This document shows positions 1-5,304 of a stretch of 5,710 nt of DNA, piece by piece. Within the stretch, counting starts at the first letter, position 1. The number at the start of each line of letters is the position of its first letter. The notes beneath the pieces were generated by a model that did no database searches, was not told the DNA's origin, and saw only the letters and a list, made by a program, of their open reading frames with translations. This stretch comes from an uncultured Pseudomonadota bacterium (lineage in GTDB: Bacteria > Myxococcota_A > UBA796 > GCA-2862545). A program made the translations under genes and the position numbers. The stretch covers positions 1 to 5,710 of the forward strand of contig CALATR010001326.1 of assembly GCA_937891875.1 (NCBI GenBank), read 5' to 3'.

Positions 1-339
1 GAGGGTGACAACGAGCCGACTGAGGTCGTGGAACGACCCGTGGTACCTGCCGAGAAGCGTGATGGGCCGATTGTCGAGGAGCGACCACCGCCTCGGCGGG
101 TCGTGGAGCTGATCTGCCCGGAGTCGCTTCGGGTCAACTGCCACGATGACCAGGGCGAACGTCTGGTCTCGGCTGCCTGCGATGCCAGTGAATCGTCGAG
201 GCTGAACGTCCCGGGCGGCGTCGAGGTCACCTGCATCGTGCAGTCCGACGGGTGGCGCAATGCATGCGTGCTTGCGCCCGCCAAGGTGCCAACCCGCCTG
301 CGCGTCGATCCCGAGTCCACGGGCTGCGAATGGGAGTGA
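1..339 (+). CDS. 3' end of a cysteine-rich, probably exported protein of unknown function
   Basis: The reading frame is open from the first base, so the gene very likely begins upstream; 112 residues are visible before the TGA at 337-339. The first ~35 residues are acidic and proline-rich (PVVPAEKRDGP, EERPPPRR), like a linker. The remaining ~77 residues form a compact region with six cysteines at about residues 39, 47, 60, 78, 89 and 109, an even number that suits three disulfides in a periplasmic or surface-exposed domain. A GTG at 28 could serve as a start, but nothing like a signal peptide follows it and no clear ribosome binding site precedes it, so I treat the gene as 5'-truncated by the window. 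I do not recognise the family. The two following co-oriented genes encode lipoproteins, so an envelope location is consistent but inferred. Confidence 0.6.
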   Translation, partial: EGDNEPTEVVERPVVPAEKRDGPIVEERPPPRRVVELICPESLRVNCHDDQGERLVSAACDASESSRLNVPGGVEVTCIVQSDGWRNACVLAPAKVPTRLRVDPESTGCEWE

Positions 340-465
340 GTCGAGCGAAAGATAGCGTTGGTCGGCACTAACGCATGATGTGCCGAGAGTGACGCGGGGA
401 GTGGGGTTCCCGGGTTGAGACTGCGGCACATGTCGGGCGACGGTCGGGGCATTCCCGGAGACCGA
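340..465. other. Intergenic gap with a 7-bp inverted repeat
   Basis: This gap separates the cysteine-rich gene from the TPR/PEGA-like lipoprotein gene. It contains the inverted repeat TCGGCAC (362-368) / GTGCCGA (380-386) with an 11-base loop. No T-run follows, so it is a weak terminator or operator candidate. I see no convincing -35/-10 pair or -24/-12 promoter. If the downstream gene begins at TTG 415 or ATG 430 rather than at 466, part of this gap is coding. Confidence 0.3.
457..460 (+). promoter_or_regulatory. Ribosome binding site that favours the ATG at 466
   Basis: GGAG lies five bases before the ATG at 466. The in-frame upstream alternatives, TTG 415 and ATG 430, have no comparable site. 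Confidence 0.5.
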
Positions 466-1275
466 ATGCTCACCATGCTCCTCACGCTCCTCCCGGCACT
501 GGCCGGCTGCGACCCCGCCGCCGAGGCGGACCGAGCGCTTGTGGTCCTCGAGAAGTCGCCGGAAGAGGCGGATCAGGTCGCCGCGGAGGCTCTGGCGGGT
601 CTGGGATGTCTCGACCGTCCGGTGGATCGGGCTGTGCTCGCTCGATTGTGGCAGGTGCGCGGCGCGGCAAACGTGCTCGCCGGGCGGCAGGATGAGGGCT
701 CGAGGTTGTTCCGACAGTCCTGCGCAGTGCGGTGGGGGTTCCAGCTGTCGCAAGAAGCACCTTCGGTCCAGGACCTCTACTTCGACGCCTGCGATGAGAG
801 GTGGGAAACCGCGACCCTGACGTTGGCCGCGGTGCCTGCCGAGGCAGACCTCTACATCGACGGCGAGGAGCGGTCGGGACTCGAGCACGACGTCCGGATC
901 GGAGTGCACTTCCTGCAGGTGTTGGGCGGAGAGGCTGCCTTCGCTCGGCAGGTCGATGTGCCGCTCGGTGGGGCGATCGTGAATCCGAGCCCGCCAGAGA
1001 CGCCCGGTCGGAGCTCGCAGTCCTCCGGACGAGGGAAGACCGCCCGCAACGTGATGCGCGGGCTGGGCTGGGCGGGGCTCGTCGGGGGAGCAGCGCTCGG
1101 CGCGTCGGCCTGGCACAGCAACTACCGGCTTGAGCAGAGCGTGAAGGCCGGAAGCTACACGCTCGGCTCCGTGGGCCGCCGCTGGGATCGTCAGGCGGCC
1201 GTGGCGGGAGGTGGCGCTGGCGCGCTCGGCGTGGGGCTGACGGGCTTGGTCCTCGGGTACTCCGGGGCGCTTTGA
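466..1275 (+). CDS. Lipoprotein with TPR-like helices, PEGA-like domain and C-terminal hydrophobic hairpin
   Basis: Read from ATG 466 the product is 269 residues. A hydrophobic leader ends in the lipobox LAGC, with Cys15 the predicted lipidated residue. The leader has no basic residue when read from 466; the longer in-frame starts at TTG 415 or ATG 430 would add arginines before it, so the start is not settled. Residues ~55-100 are helical and TPR-like (ARLWQVRGAANVLAGRQDEG). Residues ~116-170 resemble a PEGA domain: a strand, PAEADLYIDGEE, then an IGVHFLQVLGG turn and a closing strand ending VDVPLGG. A Pro/Ser-rich linker (~173-193) leads to two glycine/alanine-rich hydrophobic segments (~197-215 and ~243-265) joined by a polar loop. 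TPR plus PEGA with a C-terminal hydrophobic pair is a layout I associate with myxobacterial envelope proteins of unknown role; PEGA domains are generally linked to surface or cell-wall interactions. The gene lies 46 bases before the next lipoprotein and may be co-transcribed with it. Confidence 0.8.
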   Translation: MLTMLLTLLPALAGCDPAAEADRALVVLEKSPEEADQVAAEALAGLGCLDRPVDRAVLARLWQVRGAANVLAGRQDEGSRLFRQSCAVRWGFQLSQEAPSVQDLYFDACDERWETATLTLAAVPAEADLYIDGEERSGLEHDVRIGVHFLQVLGGEAAFARQVDVPLGGAIVNPSPPETPGRSSQSSGRGKTARNVMRGLGWAGLVGGAALGASAWHSNYRLEQSVKAGSYTLGSVGRRWDRQAAVAGGGAGALGVGLTGLVLGYSGAL

Positions 1276-1310
1276 TTTCGATTCAATGGGTGGGGACGAA
1301 ACTCAATCAT

Positions 1311-1315
1311 GGAGG
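1311..1315 (+). promoter_or_regulatory. Strong ribosome binding site that fixes the start at GTG 1322
   Basis: GGAGG stands six bases before GTG 1322. It lies downstream of the alternative in-frame ATG at 1286, which has no Shine-Dalgarno-like sequence. Using 1322 also places two arginines directly ahead of the signal-peptide core, as expected for a type II signal peptide. Confidence 0.7.
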
Positions 1316-1321
1316 TGGGGT

Positions 1322-2641
1322 GTGGTGCGGAGAGTGAACGGAGTTCGATCGGCGGTGATTGCGCTGCTGACGGTGGTTCTGGTGGGCTGCATGACCGGCA
1401 GGGAATTCGCGGAGGAGTTGGTGGAGCCGGTGAGCGTGGATGTTGAATCGCTGTATGGCGAATTGGAGGAGCAGAGATCCAGTATCGAGACTCTTGAGCG
1501 GCTCCTTGAGTTCGATAGCAGCGACGACCGTCTGGGCCGGATTGAGGACCTGGAGGACCGTCTCGATGCTGAGCACGTCGTAGCTGACTTGATCCTCGAG
1601 GTCGATCCTAGCAGTGCTACGGATTGCTCCGCGGCCGTCGCTCAGACCCTGCAGGATGCGCTGGACTGCCTCGACGGTCGACGGATTCAAGCCGGCGTCG
1701 AAGTGACCATTGAGTTGTCCAGCGGGAGTCATCCGGTGTCCAGCACCGTCCATTGGGACCATCCGGATGGAGCGTCAATCCAACTGGTCGGTCAGGGCAC
1801 GGGTAGCGGATCCAGCGTCCTGGCGTGTTCGACCGTTGCAGAGCCCTGCATCTCCGTGGTCGGTGCTGCTGACCTGAACCTGCGAGACCTGATCATCGAC
1901 TGTGGAGGCATCGGAAGCGAGACCATGGGTCTGTATGCGGGGTCCGGTGGTGCCATTTGGATCGGCAGTCCTGGCGAATCTGACGAGTCGGTGGAGATTC
2001 AACGGTGCTACTCCGGCGTATGGGTGGAGAACGGAGCGTCGCTGGTGACCTCAGACAATGCCTTGACGATTGGCCTTGGCTACGACGGCATCCAGGTATG
2101 GAGAAATGGAACCGTGCACGCCCCTGGTGCCACAATCACGGCCGAGAACGGTACTGTCTCTGGCTCGCGGGGAGCCGTCGCGTCAGTCCCGCGCTCGACG
2201 CTTGTCGGGGGGTATGCGGCTGGGGGGAATGCAGGCAGTGTGATTGACGCCGAGGGAGCAGTGGCGTCCGCCAATACCGGATCGCGGGGCAGAAATGATG
2301 GCTTCCATGCCCGCTATGGGACGATCGTCTACGCTCACGACGCAACGGTGACCGGCTGGAAGTACCAGTTCTTCGCGTCCACCAACAGCACGATCACGGC
2401 GGAAGGAGCAACCATGAACGCCGATGGGGTAGGTCAATACGGGGCCTTCGTCACGGTGGGAGGGGTGGGGAACTTCGGCGAAGGGTCGATTTCCAACCTG
2501 ACCGGCAACCGAACCGCGTTTCTACTGGACAACTTCTCCGTGGTGTACGCGAATCCGATGACCTACGATGGAACCGAGGTCACTCGATTCGGGTCGACGG
2601 GCTGTTCCAAGCTCAAGGACTCCGCAAACTGCGCAGAGTAG
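1322..2641 (+). CDS. Beta-helix (pectate-lyase-like fold) lipoprotein with coiled-coil stalk
   Basis: The product is 439 residues from GTG 1322. The N-terminus has basic residues, a hydrophobic core and the lipobox LVGC with Cys23, so it should be lipid-anchored. Residues ~40-85 are rich in Glu, Leu and Arg (ELEEQRSSIETLERLL, RIEDLEDRLD) and look like a short coiled coil. From ~98 to ~425 the sequence has the look of a right-handed parallel beta-helix: an opening like pectate-lyase-fold proteins (TLQDALDCLDG, then IQLVGQG), followed by repeating short strands and Gly/Asn turns. A loose motif of the type [GS]T[IV]xAxGA recurs near residues 263, 306, 333 and 356. Eight cysteines follow the lipidated one, including a C-terminal pair (428 and 437). 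No catalytic residues can be assigned, so a surface adhesin or glycan-binding role is as likely as an enzymatic one. Its DNA is less GC-rich than neighbouring genes, which hints at a different origin. Confidence 0.82.
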   Translation: MVRRVNGVRSAVIALLTVVLVGCMTGREFAEELVEPVSVDVESLYGELEEQRSSIETLERLLEFDSSDDRLGRIEDLEDRLDAEHVVADLILEVDPSSATDCSAAVAQTLQDALDCLDGRRIQAGVEVTIELSSGSHPVSSTVHWDHPDGASIQLVGQGTGSGSSVLACSTVAEPCISVVGAADLNLRDLIIDCGGIGSETMGLYAGSGGAIWIGSPGESDESVEIQRCYSGVWVENGASLVTSDNALTIGLGYDGIQVWRNGTVHAPGATITAENGTVSGSRGAVASVPRSTLVGGYAAGGNAGSVIDAEGAVASANTGSRGRNDGFHARYGTIVYAHDATVTGWKYQFFASTNSTITAEGATMNADGVGQYGAFVTVGGVGNFGEGSISNLTGNRTAFLLDNFSVVYANPMTYDGTEVTRFGSTGCSKLKDSANCAE

Positions 2642-2648
2642 GTGGCCG

Positions 2649-2686
2649 GCTCCCGTGGTGTGCAGGCTACCTACCGCCACGGGAGC
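2649..2686. terminator. Stem-loop between convergent genes, possible bidirectional terminator
   Basis: CTCCCGTGG (2650-2658) pairs perfectly with CCACGGGAG (2677-2685). The stem gains a G-C pair outside (2649/2686) and a wobble plus a G-C pair inside, giving about 12 pairs around a 14-base loop. It sits just after the stop of the beta-helix lipoprotein gene and just beyond the stop of the minus-strand nuclease gene. Neither strand has a T-run after it, so intrinsic termination is uncertain, but its position between two converging genes favours a transcript-end role. Confidence 0.5.
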
Positions 2687-2690
2687 ACCA

Positions 2691-3791
2691 TCACACTCCC
2701 CCCCACACCCGCACCGCCGGCCCAGACTCCACCCGACAGATCTCCAGCGCCTCGATCCGCTCGTCCCGCGGTGCGAACCGGCTCCGTCCAGCCGGATCCC
2801 GGCCCAGCCACGGCTCGAGGCCGTCGATGATCGGCTTCATCAGGTCCTTGAGCGACCGGTCGGAGCGCACCTCGATGGAGACCTTGACCCCTTCGGTCGA
2901 TGCTGGGGCCTGCCGGCGCACCTCACCAGCCCACGACCCGATCCAGTCTCCCGTTCGATCGGACGGCGGGGGGCTTTCGAACGTCGCGTCGAACTGGACA
3001 TCCTCGATCACCAGGCGCTCGCGGCTGGCCCGCAGCGCGACGCCGGTGTTCGGGCCGTGCGCCCGCACCACTCGTAGACGCTGAAGCTCGGGGAACCCCT
3101 TGCTGTACCAGCCAGCGTCGCGGAGGGCGTCCAGGACGGGGCGAGAGAGGTTGTCGAGGTCGGGCGTGCAGCCGCGCTCGACGATCAACGCCATCGCCAG
3201 CTCGGCGGGGCCTGGGCCGAAGCCGTCCACGTCGTCGCGGACTCGCTCACGCCACGCGCGCTCTCCGTCCGACTCGCCCGGAGCGGGTGACCCGGGGACC
3301 AGGGCGTTGAACGGGCGGTCCTGCAGGTGCGCCGAGAGGATCAGCTGGACGTAGTCCCACGCGGGCAGGCCCTGTCGTCGGAGATCGAGGAACAGCGCTC
3401 CGAACAGCGCCTCCGTCGCCTGCGCCATGAACGTCTGGTCTCCGTCCTTCTCGATGTTCTTGTGGTCGCCGCAGGTCAGCAGCAAGGCCTCGCGCAGGCC
3501 CAGGCGTCTCCCCAGGTCCGCCAGGGCGGCGTTGCTCACCAGATTGACGCGCTCCGGAGTGCGCTTTCGCCGCTCGGTACCTTCGCCGAGCTTGGACAGC
3601 GTGGCCGCCAGGTAGATCACGGCATCCCCCAGCCACTCGAGGTCCTTCCAGTCGTCGCAGGCGCGATTCACCTGCCGCTGCTCGTTCGCCCACGCCTGGG
3701 AGGTCATGGCGATCTGGAAGAGCCCGGGGTGCCGAAAGCGGTAGCCGAGGGCGCGCTCGACTTCGAGGCGCTTGTTGTCGTTGTCGTTCAT
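2691..3791 (-). CDS. RNase III-like domain fused to two tandem RusA-like domains
   Basis: The product is 366 residues from the ATG at 3791, chosen because GGAG lies five bases upstream; a TTG at 3806 would add five residues. Residues ~10-140 match RNase III: LGYRFRHPGLFQIAMTSQAW, the signature LEWLGDA (51-57), LVSNAALADLGRRLGL, and EALFGALFLD (127-136). The usual C-terminal dsRNA-binding domain is absent. Instead residues ~160-255 and ~265-362 each look like a RusA (Holliday junction resolvase) domain: a first strand of the form FxA...PxP, a W...VR helix, a Gly-led strand, then PDLDNLSRPVLDAL (210-223) in copy A or KDLMKPIIDGL (315-325) in copy B, and a final pair of strands. E52 and D56 of the RNase III site are present, but the position equivalent to E. 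coli D114 is Gln124. RNase III cuts dsRNA and RusA resolves four-way DNA junctions; whether this protein does either is unknown. The RNase III call is firm; the RusA calls rest on motif pattern. Confidence 0.8.
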   Translation of the reverse strand: MNDNDNKRLEVERALGYRFRHPGLFQIAMTSQAWANEQRQVNRACDDWKDLEWLGDAVIYLAATLSKLGEGTERRKRTPERVNLVSNAALADLGRRLGLREALLLTCGDHKNIEKDGDQTFMAQATEALFGALFLDLRRQGLPAWDYVQLILSAHLQDRPFNALVPGSPAPGESDGERAWRERVRDDVDGFGPGPAELAMALIVERGCTPDLDNLSRPVLDALRDAGWYSKGFPELQRLRVVRAHGPNTGVALRASRERLVIEDVQFDATFESPPPSDRTGDWIGSWAGEVRRQAPASTEGVKVSIEVRSDRSLKDLMKPIIDGLEPWLGRDPAGRSRFAPRDERIEALEICRVESGPAVRVWGGV

Positions 3792-3796
3792 GGTCG

Positions 3797-3800
3797 CTCC
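3797..3800 (-). promoter_or_regulatory. Ribosome binding site of the RNase III/RusA-like gene
   Basis: Read on the minus strand this is GGAG, five bases before the ATG at 3791. It falls inside the extension that would be coding if TTG 3806 were used, so it argues for the ATG. Confidence 0.6.
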
Positions 3801-3843
3801 AAGCAAGAAGGCGGGGAGGCCGGCAGGGGGCCGACCTCCCCGC
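3801..3843 (-). terminator. Strong hairpin with T-rich tail after the SMP-like gene and in the leader of the nuclease gene
   Basis: On the plus strand GCGGGGAGG (3811-3819) pairs perfectly with CCTCCCCGC (3835-3843). After one C/A mismatch, CGGC (3821-3824) pairs with GCCG (3830-3833) around a five-base loop. Read in the minus direction, the stem starts five bases after the stop codon of the 52-residue gene and is followed by CTTCTTGCTT, six T in ten. This fits an intrinsic terminator or attenuator. Its far edge is only ten bases before the ribosome binding site of the nuclease gene, so it would also shape that gene's 5' leader in any read-through transcript. Confidence 0.65.
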
Positions 3844-3848
3844 GGGGC

Positions 3849-4007
3849 TCACTTCTTCTTGCCGCCGCCCTGGGCGTTCTTCGCGGCGGCGCGCTGGGCG
3901 CGGGCCTTGAAGTCGGCGTTGGTGTTGTTGCGGTCGGCGTGACCCTGAACGCGGCCAGCGGCCTTCGGGGTCATCGGGGTGCTCGTCTGCTTCTTCTTGT
4001 CGGCCAT
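3849..4007 (-). CDS. 52-residue basic protein resembling bacterial SMP (seed maturation protein) motif proteins
   Basis: ATG at 4007 to TGA at 3849-3851 gives 52 residues, very basic, with KKK near both ends (MADKKKQTST and QGGGKKK). The centre reads MTPKAAGRVQGHADRN, then a short spacer, then FKARAQRAAAKNAQ. This two-part pattern (AAxRxQ...ADRN and FxARAQxAAxKN) resembles the short bacterial proteins related to the plant seed maturation protein motif, whose bacterial function is unclear. An AGGA-type ribosome binding site (4016-4019 read in reverse) lies eight bases upstream. The hydrophilic, Ala/Lys/Asn/Gln-rich sequence suggests little stable fold. It sits between gene Z (99-base gap) and the RNase III/RusA-like gene (57-base gap holding a hairpin). 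Alternative: a generic small basic nucleic-acid-binding protein. The reading frame is well supported; the family call is moderate. Confidence 0.65.
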   Translation of the reverse strand: MADKKKQTSTPMTPKAAGRVQGHADRNNTNADFKARAQRAAAKNAQGGGKKK

Positions 4008-4106
4008 GGGTGCCTTCCTGTGGCTTCGAGCGACACCACCGTGGTGCCGCTCGAGACCTCCATGGCCGGTCAGAGACGGGCCTTGAACCGGGTTTCCCGG
4101 AACGGG
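4008..4106. promoter_or_regulatory. Gap with imperfect inverted repeat upstream of the SMP-like gene
   Basis: TCGAGCG (4026-4032) pairs with CGCTCGA (4048-4054); after one mismatch, CACCAC (4034-4039) faces GTGGTG (4041-4046). The whole is an imperfect 29-base dyad. No T-run follows on the minus strand, so an operator or a leader structure is more likely than a terminator. A small CCGGG/CCCGG hairpin (4088-4100), just past the stop of gene Z, is too weak to call a terminator. No convincing promoter is visible. Confidence 0.35.
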
Positions 4107-4718
4107 TCAGACCTCCGGCCACCAACGGATCGCGTGGACCTCGAGGCCACCCGAGCGGGCCAGAAGCAAGGCGCGGTCGACGTCGCCGGGCGGCGGGAAC
4201 GTACCGACGAACAGCCAGAACGTGGTGCGTTCATCCTGCGGATCCGCAGCGTAGCGGATGGGCGGCTGGGGACCTGCGCTGCGCGCTGCGGGGGCGACCA
4301 CGGTCACGGCCTCTCCGCCATCCGGCGTCGCGAAGAGCGCCATCCAGCGGTCCTTGGCCAGCCAGACCTCCAGGTCGACCTGGTCGGGGGCGTCGTCGAG
4401 GGGGCGAGCCACCAGCGGGTCCGGGTTCGCCGTCGTCGCCGCCATCAACCCCAGGCCGGCGGGTGTACCCGGGGGGAGGGCGAGCCCAGCGCCGCCGAGG
4501 TCCAGGAGCCACTTCCACGCCTCCACCAGCCGCGTGGCTGCGGGCCGGCGAGCGAGCAGCGCCTCATCGGCGCGCTCTTCCTCCCACTCGCGGATGAGGG
4601 CCGTGAGCAGGCCCGGGACGGTCGGATCCGTGTTGCGGATCATCCAGCGGGTCACCGCGCGACGATCGGCAGGGCCGAGCTCATCGCGGACCCACGCGCG
4701 AAGCTGGTCAATGTCCAT
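4107..4718 (-). CDS. Hypothetical protein Z (203 residues), helical N-terminus and strand-rich C-terminus
   Basis: The ATG at 4718 has a good GGAGG site (4725-4729 read in reverse) six bases upstream, inside the end of gene Y, and the two frames overlap by 11 bases, so translation is probably coupled. Residues 1-72 are helical, charged and Trp-rich (LRAWVRDELGPADRRAVTRW, LIREWEEERADEALL). The style recalls N-terminal domains of anti-sigma or adaptor proteins, but there is no zinc-binding Cys/His set, so no function is assigned. A Pro/Gly/Ala-rich stretch (~75-110) leads to a C-terminal half with likely strands (DLEVWL, WMALFATPDGGEAVTVVAP, TTFWLFVGTFPPPGDVDRAL, GLEVHAIRWWPEV). There is no signal peptide or membrane segment, so it is probably cytoplasmic. 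I do not recognise the family. Confidence 0.7.
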   Translation of the reverse strand: MDIDQLRAWVRDELGPADRRAVTRWMIRNTDPTVPGLLTALIREWEEERADEALLARRPAATRLVEAWKWLLDLGGAGLALPPGTPAGLGLMAATTANPDPLVARPLDDAPDQVDLEVWLAKDRWMALFATPDGGEAVTVVAPAARSAGPQPPIRYAADPQDERTTFWLFVGTFPPPGDVDRALLLARSGGLEVHAIRWWPEV

Positions 4719-5304
4719 GGTCGTCCTCCCACTGCTCTTCCAGCTTCAAGATGGACTTCACCGCCGTCCTGCACCCGCGCTCGAGGAGCTTCGCCTCGCA
4801 CTCCGTCTGGAGAGACGGAGCCTGCAGACGCCTGTTCCGCTGGTCTCGCAGGTCGGTCACCGTCTGCCAGGCGCCCTCCTTGGACAGTCGCGCCGCTTCG
4901 TGGGCACCCAGGCCGGCGGGTAGCTCCGGCGGCGGCTTCTTGGCCGACCACCGATACGGAGGGCGGTTCTCGGTCTTGGAGAAGCACAAGGCGTCCAGTG
5001 CCCGCCGGAAGTCCGGGTCGATCCGCTCCCGTGCCCGCGCCCATCGAACCATGACGCGCCAGGCGGCGAGGGCGTTCAGCCGGCTCACGGAGCCCTTCTT
5101 GTAGGTCCGCAGACTCTCCGGCAGCGGGGGGGCCGGGTCCCCATCGCCGTCGAAGAACTCGTCGCGGACCCCGATGGTGTCCGCCAGGAAGAGGGGCGCC
5201 ATGTCCAGGCACCCGGTGGCGTGAACCACCCAGTCGAGCGCCTCGGCGAGGCTCTCCTCCAGTGCGGCCTGGTCCTGTGGACTCAGGCGGGTCGGGATGG
5301 ACAC
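4708..5304 (-). CDS. Hypothetical protein Y (198 residues)
   Basis: The start is placed at GTG 5304, which has GGAGG four bases upstream (5309-5313 in reverse) and begins MSIPTRLSPQDQAALEESL. The frame is open further upstream, but that extension is arginine- and glycine-rich with odd composition and lies inside gene X, so it is rejected. The protein is soluble and mostly helical: an N-terminal acidic helix with one Cys (~10-33), a DGDGDPAPPLP linker (~53-64), a basic helical segment SRLNALAAWRVMVRWARARERIDPDFRRALDAL (split here as ~77-96 and ~97-109), and a charged C-terminal region ending EDDHGH. It overlaps X by 22 bases and Z by 11, so the three are probably made from one transcript. No family recognised; a transfer or membrane role is not suggested by the sequence. 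Confidence 0.68.
   Translation of the reverse strand: MSIPTRLSPQDQAALEESLAEALDWVVHATGCLDMAPLFLADTIGVRDEFFDGDGDPAPPLPESLRTYKKGSVSRLNALAAWRVMVRWARARERIDPDFRRALDALCFSKTENRPPYRWSAKKPPPELPAGLGAHEAARLSKEGAWQTVTDLRDQRNRRLQAPSLQTECEAKLLERGCRTAVKSILKLEEQWEDDHGH

Noticed and set aside
1286..1321. Start of the beta-helix lipoprotein at ATG 1286
   Set aside because: No ribosome binding site precedes it, and the added residues are acidic/polar ahead of the signal peptide. GTG 1322 has GGAGG at ideal spacing and gives a normal leader.
1307..1762. Minus-strand frame of 151 codons opposite the beta-helix lipoprotein gene
   Set aside because: His/Arg/Gln-rich translation typical of an antisense shadow; the plus-strand frame has a clear lipobox and repeat structure.
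4088..4100. Small CCGGG-TTT-CCCGG hairpin after gene Z
   Set aside because: Only five base pairs and no T-run on the minus strand, so it does not support a terminator call.
3247..4125. Minus-strand frame of 292 codons overlapping the nuclease and SMP-like genes
   Set aside because: It is another frame of the same strand, rich in Arg, Pro and Gly. The RNase III signature motifs and the basic SMP-like pattern are in the competing frames.
3327..5054. Open reading frame of 575 codons on the plus strand
   Set aside because: It lies antisense to Z, the SMP-like gene and much of the nuclease gene. Its translation is a mix of Arg, Gly, Ala and Pro runs without domain signatures, as expected opposite high-GC coding DNA, whereas the minus-strand frames carry real motifs and ribosome binding sites.
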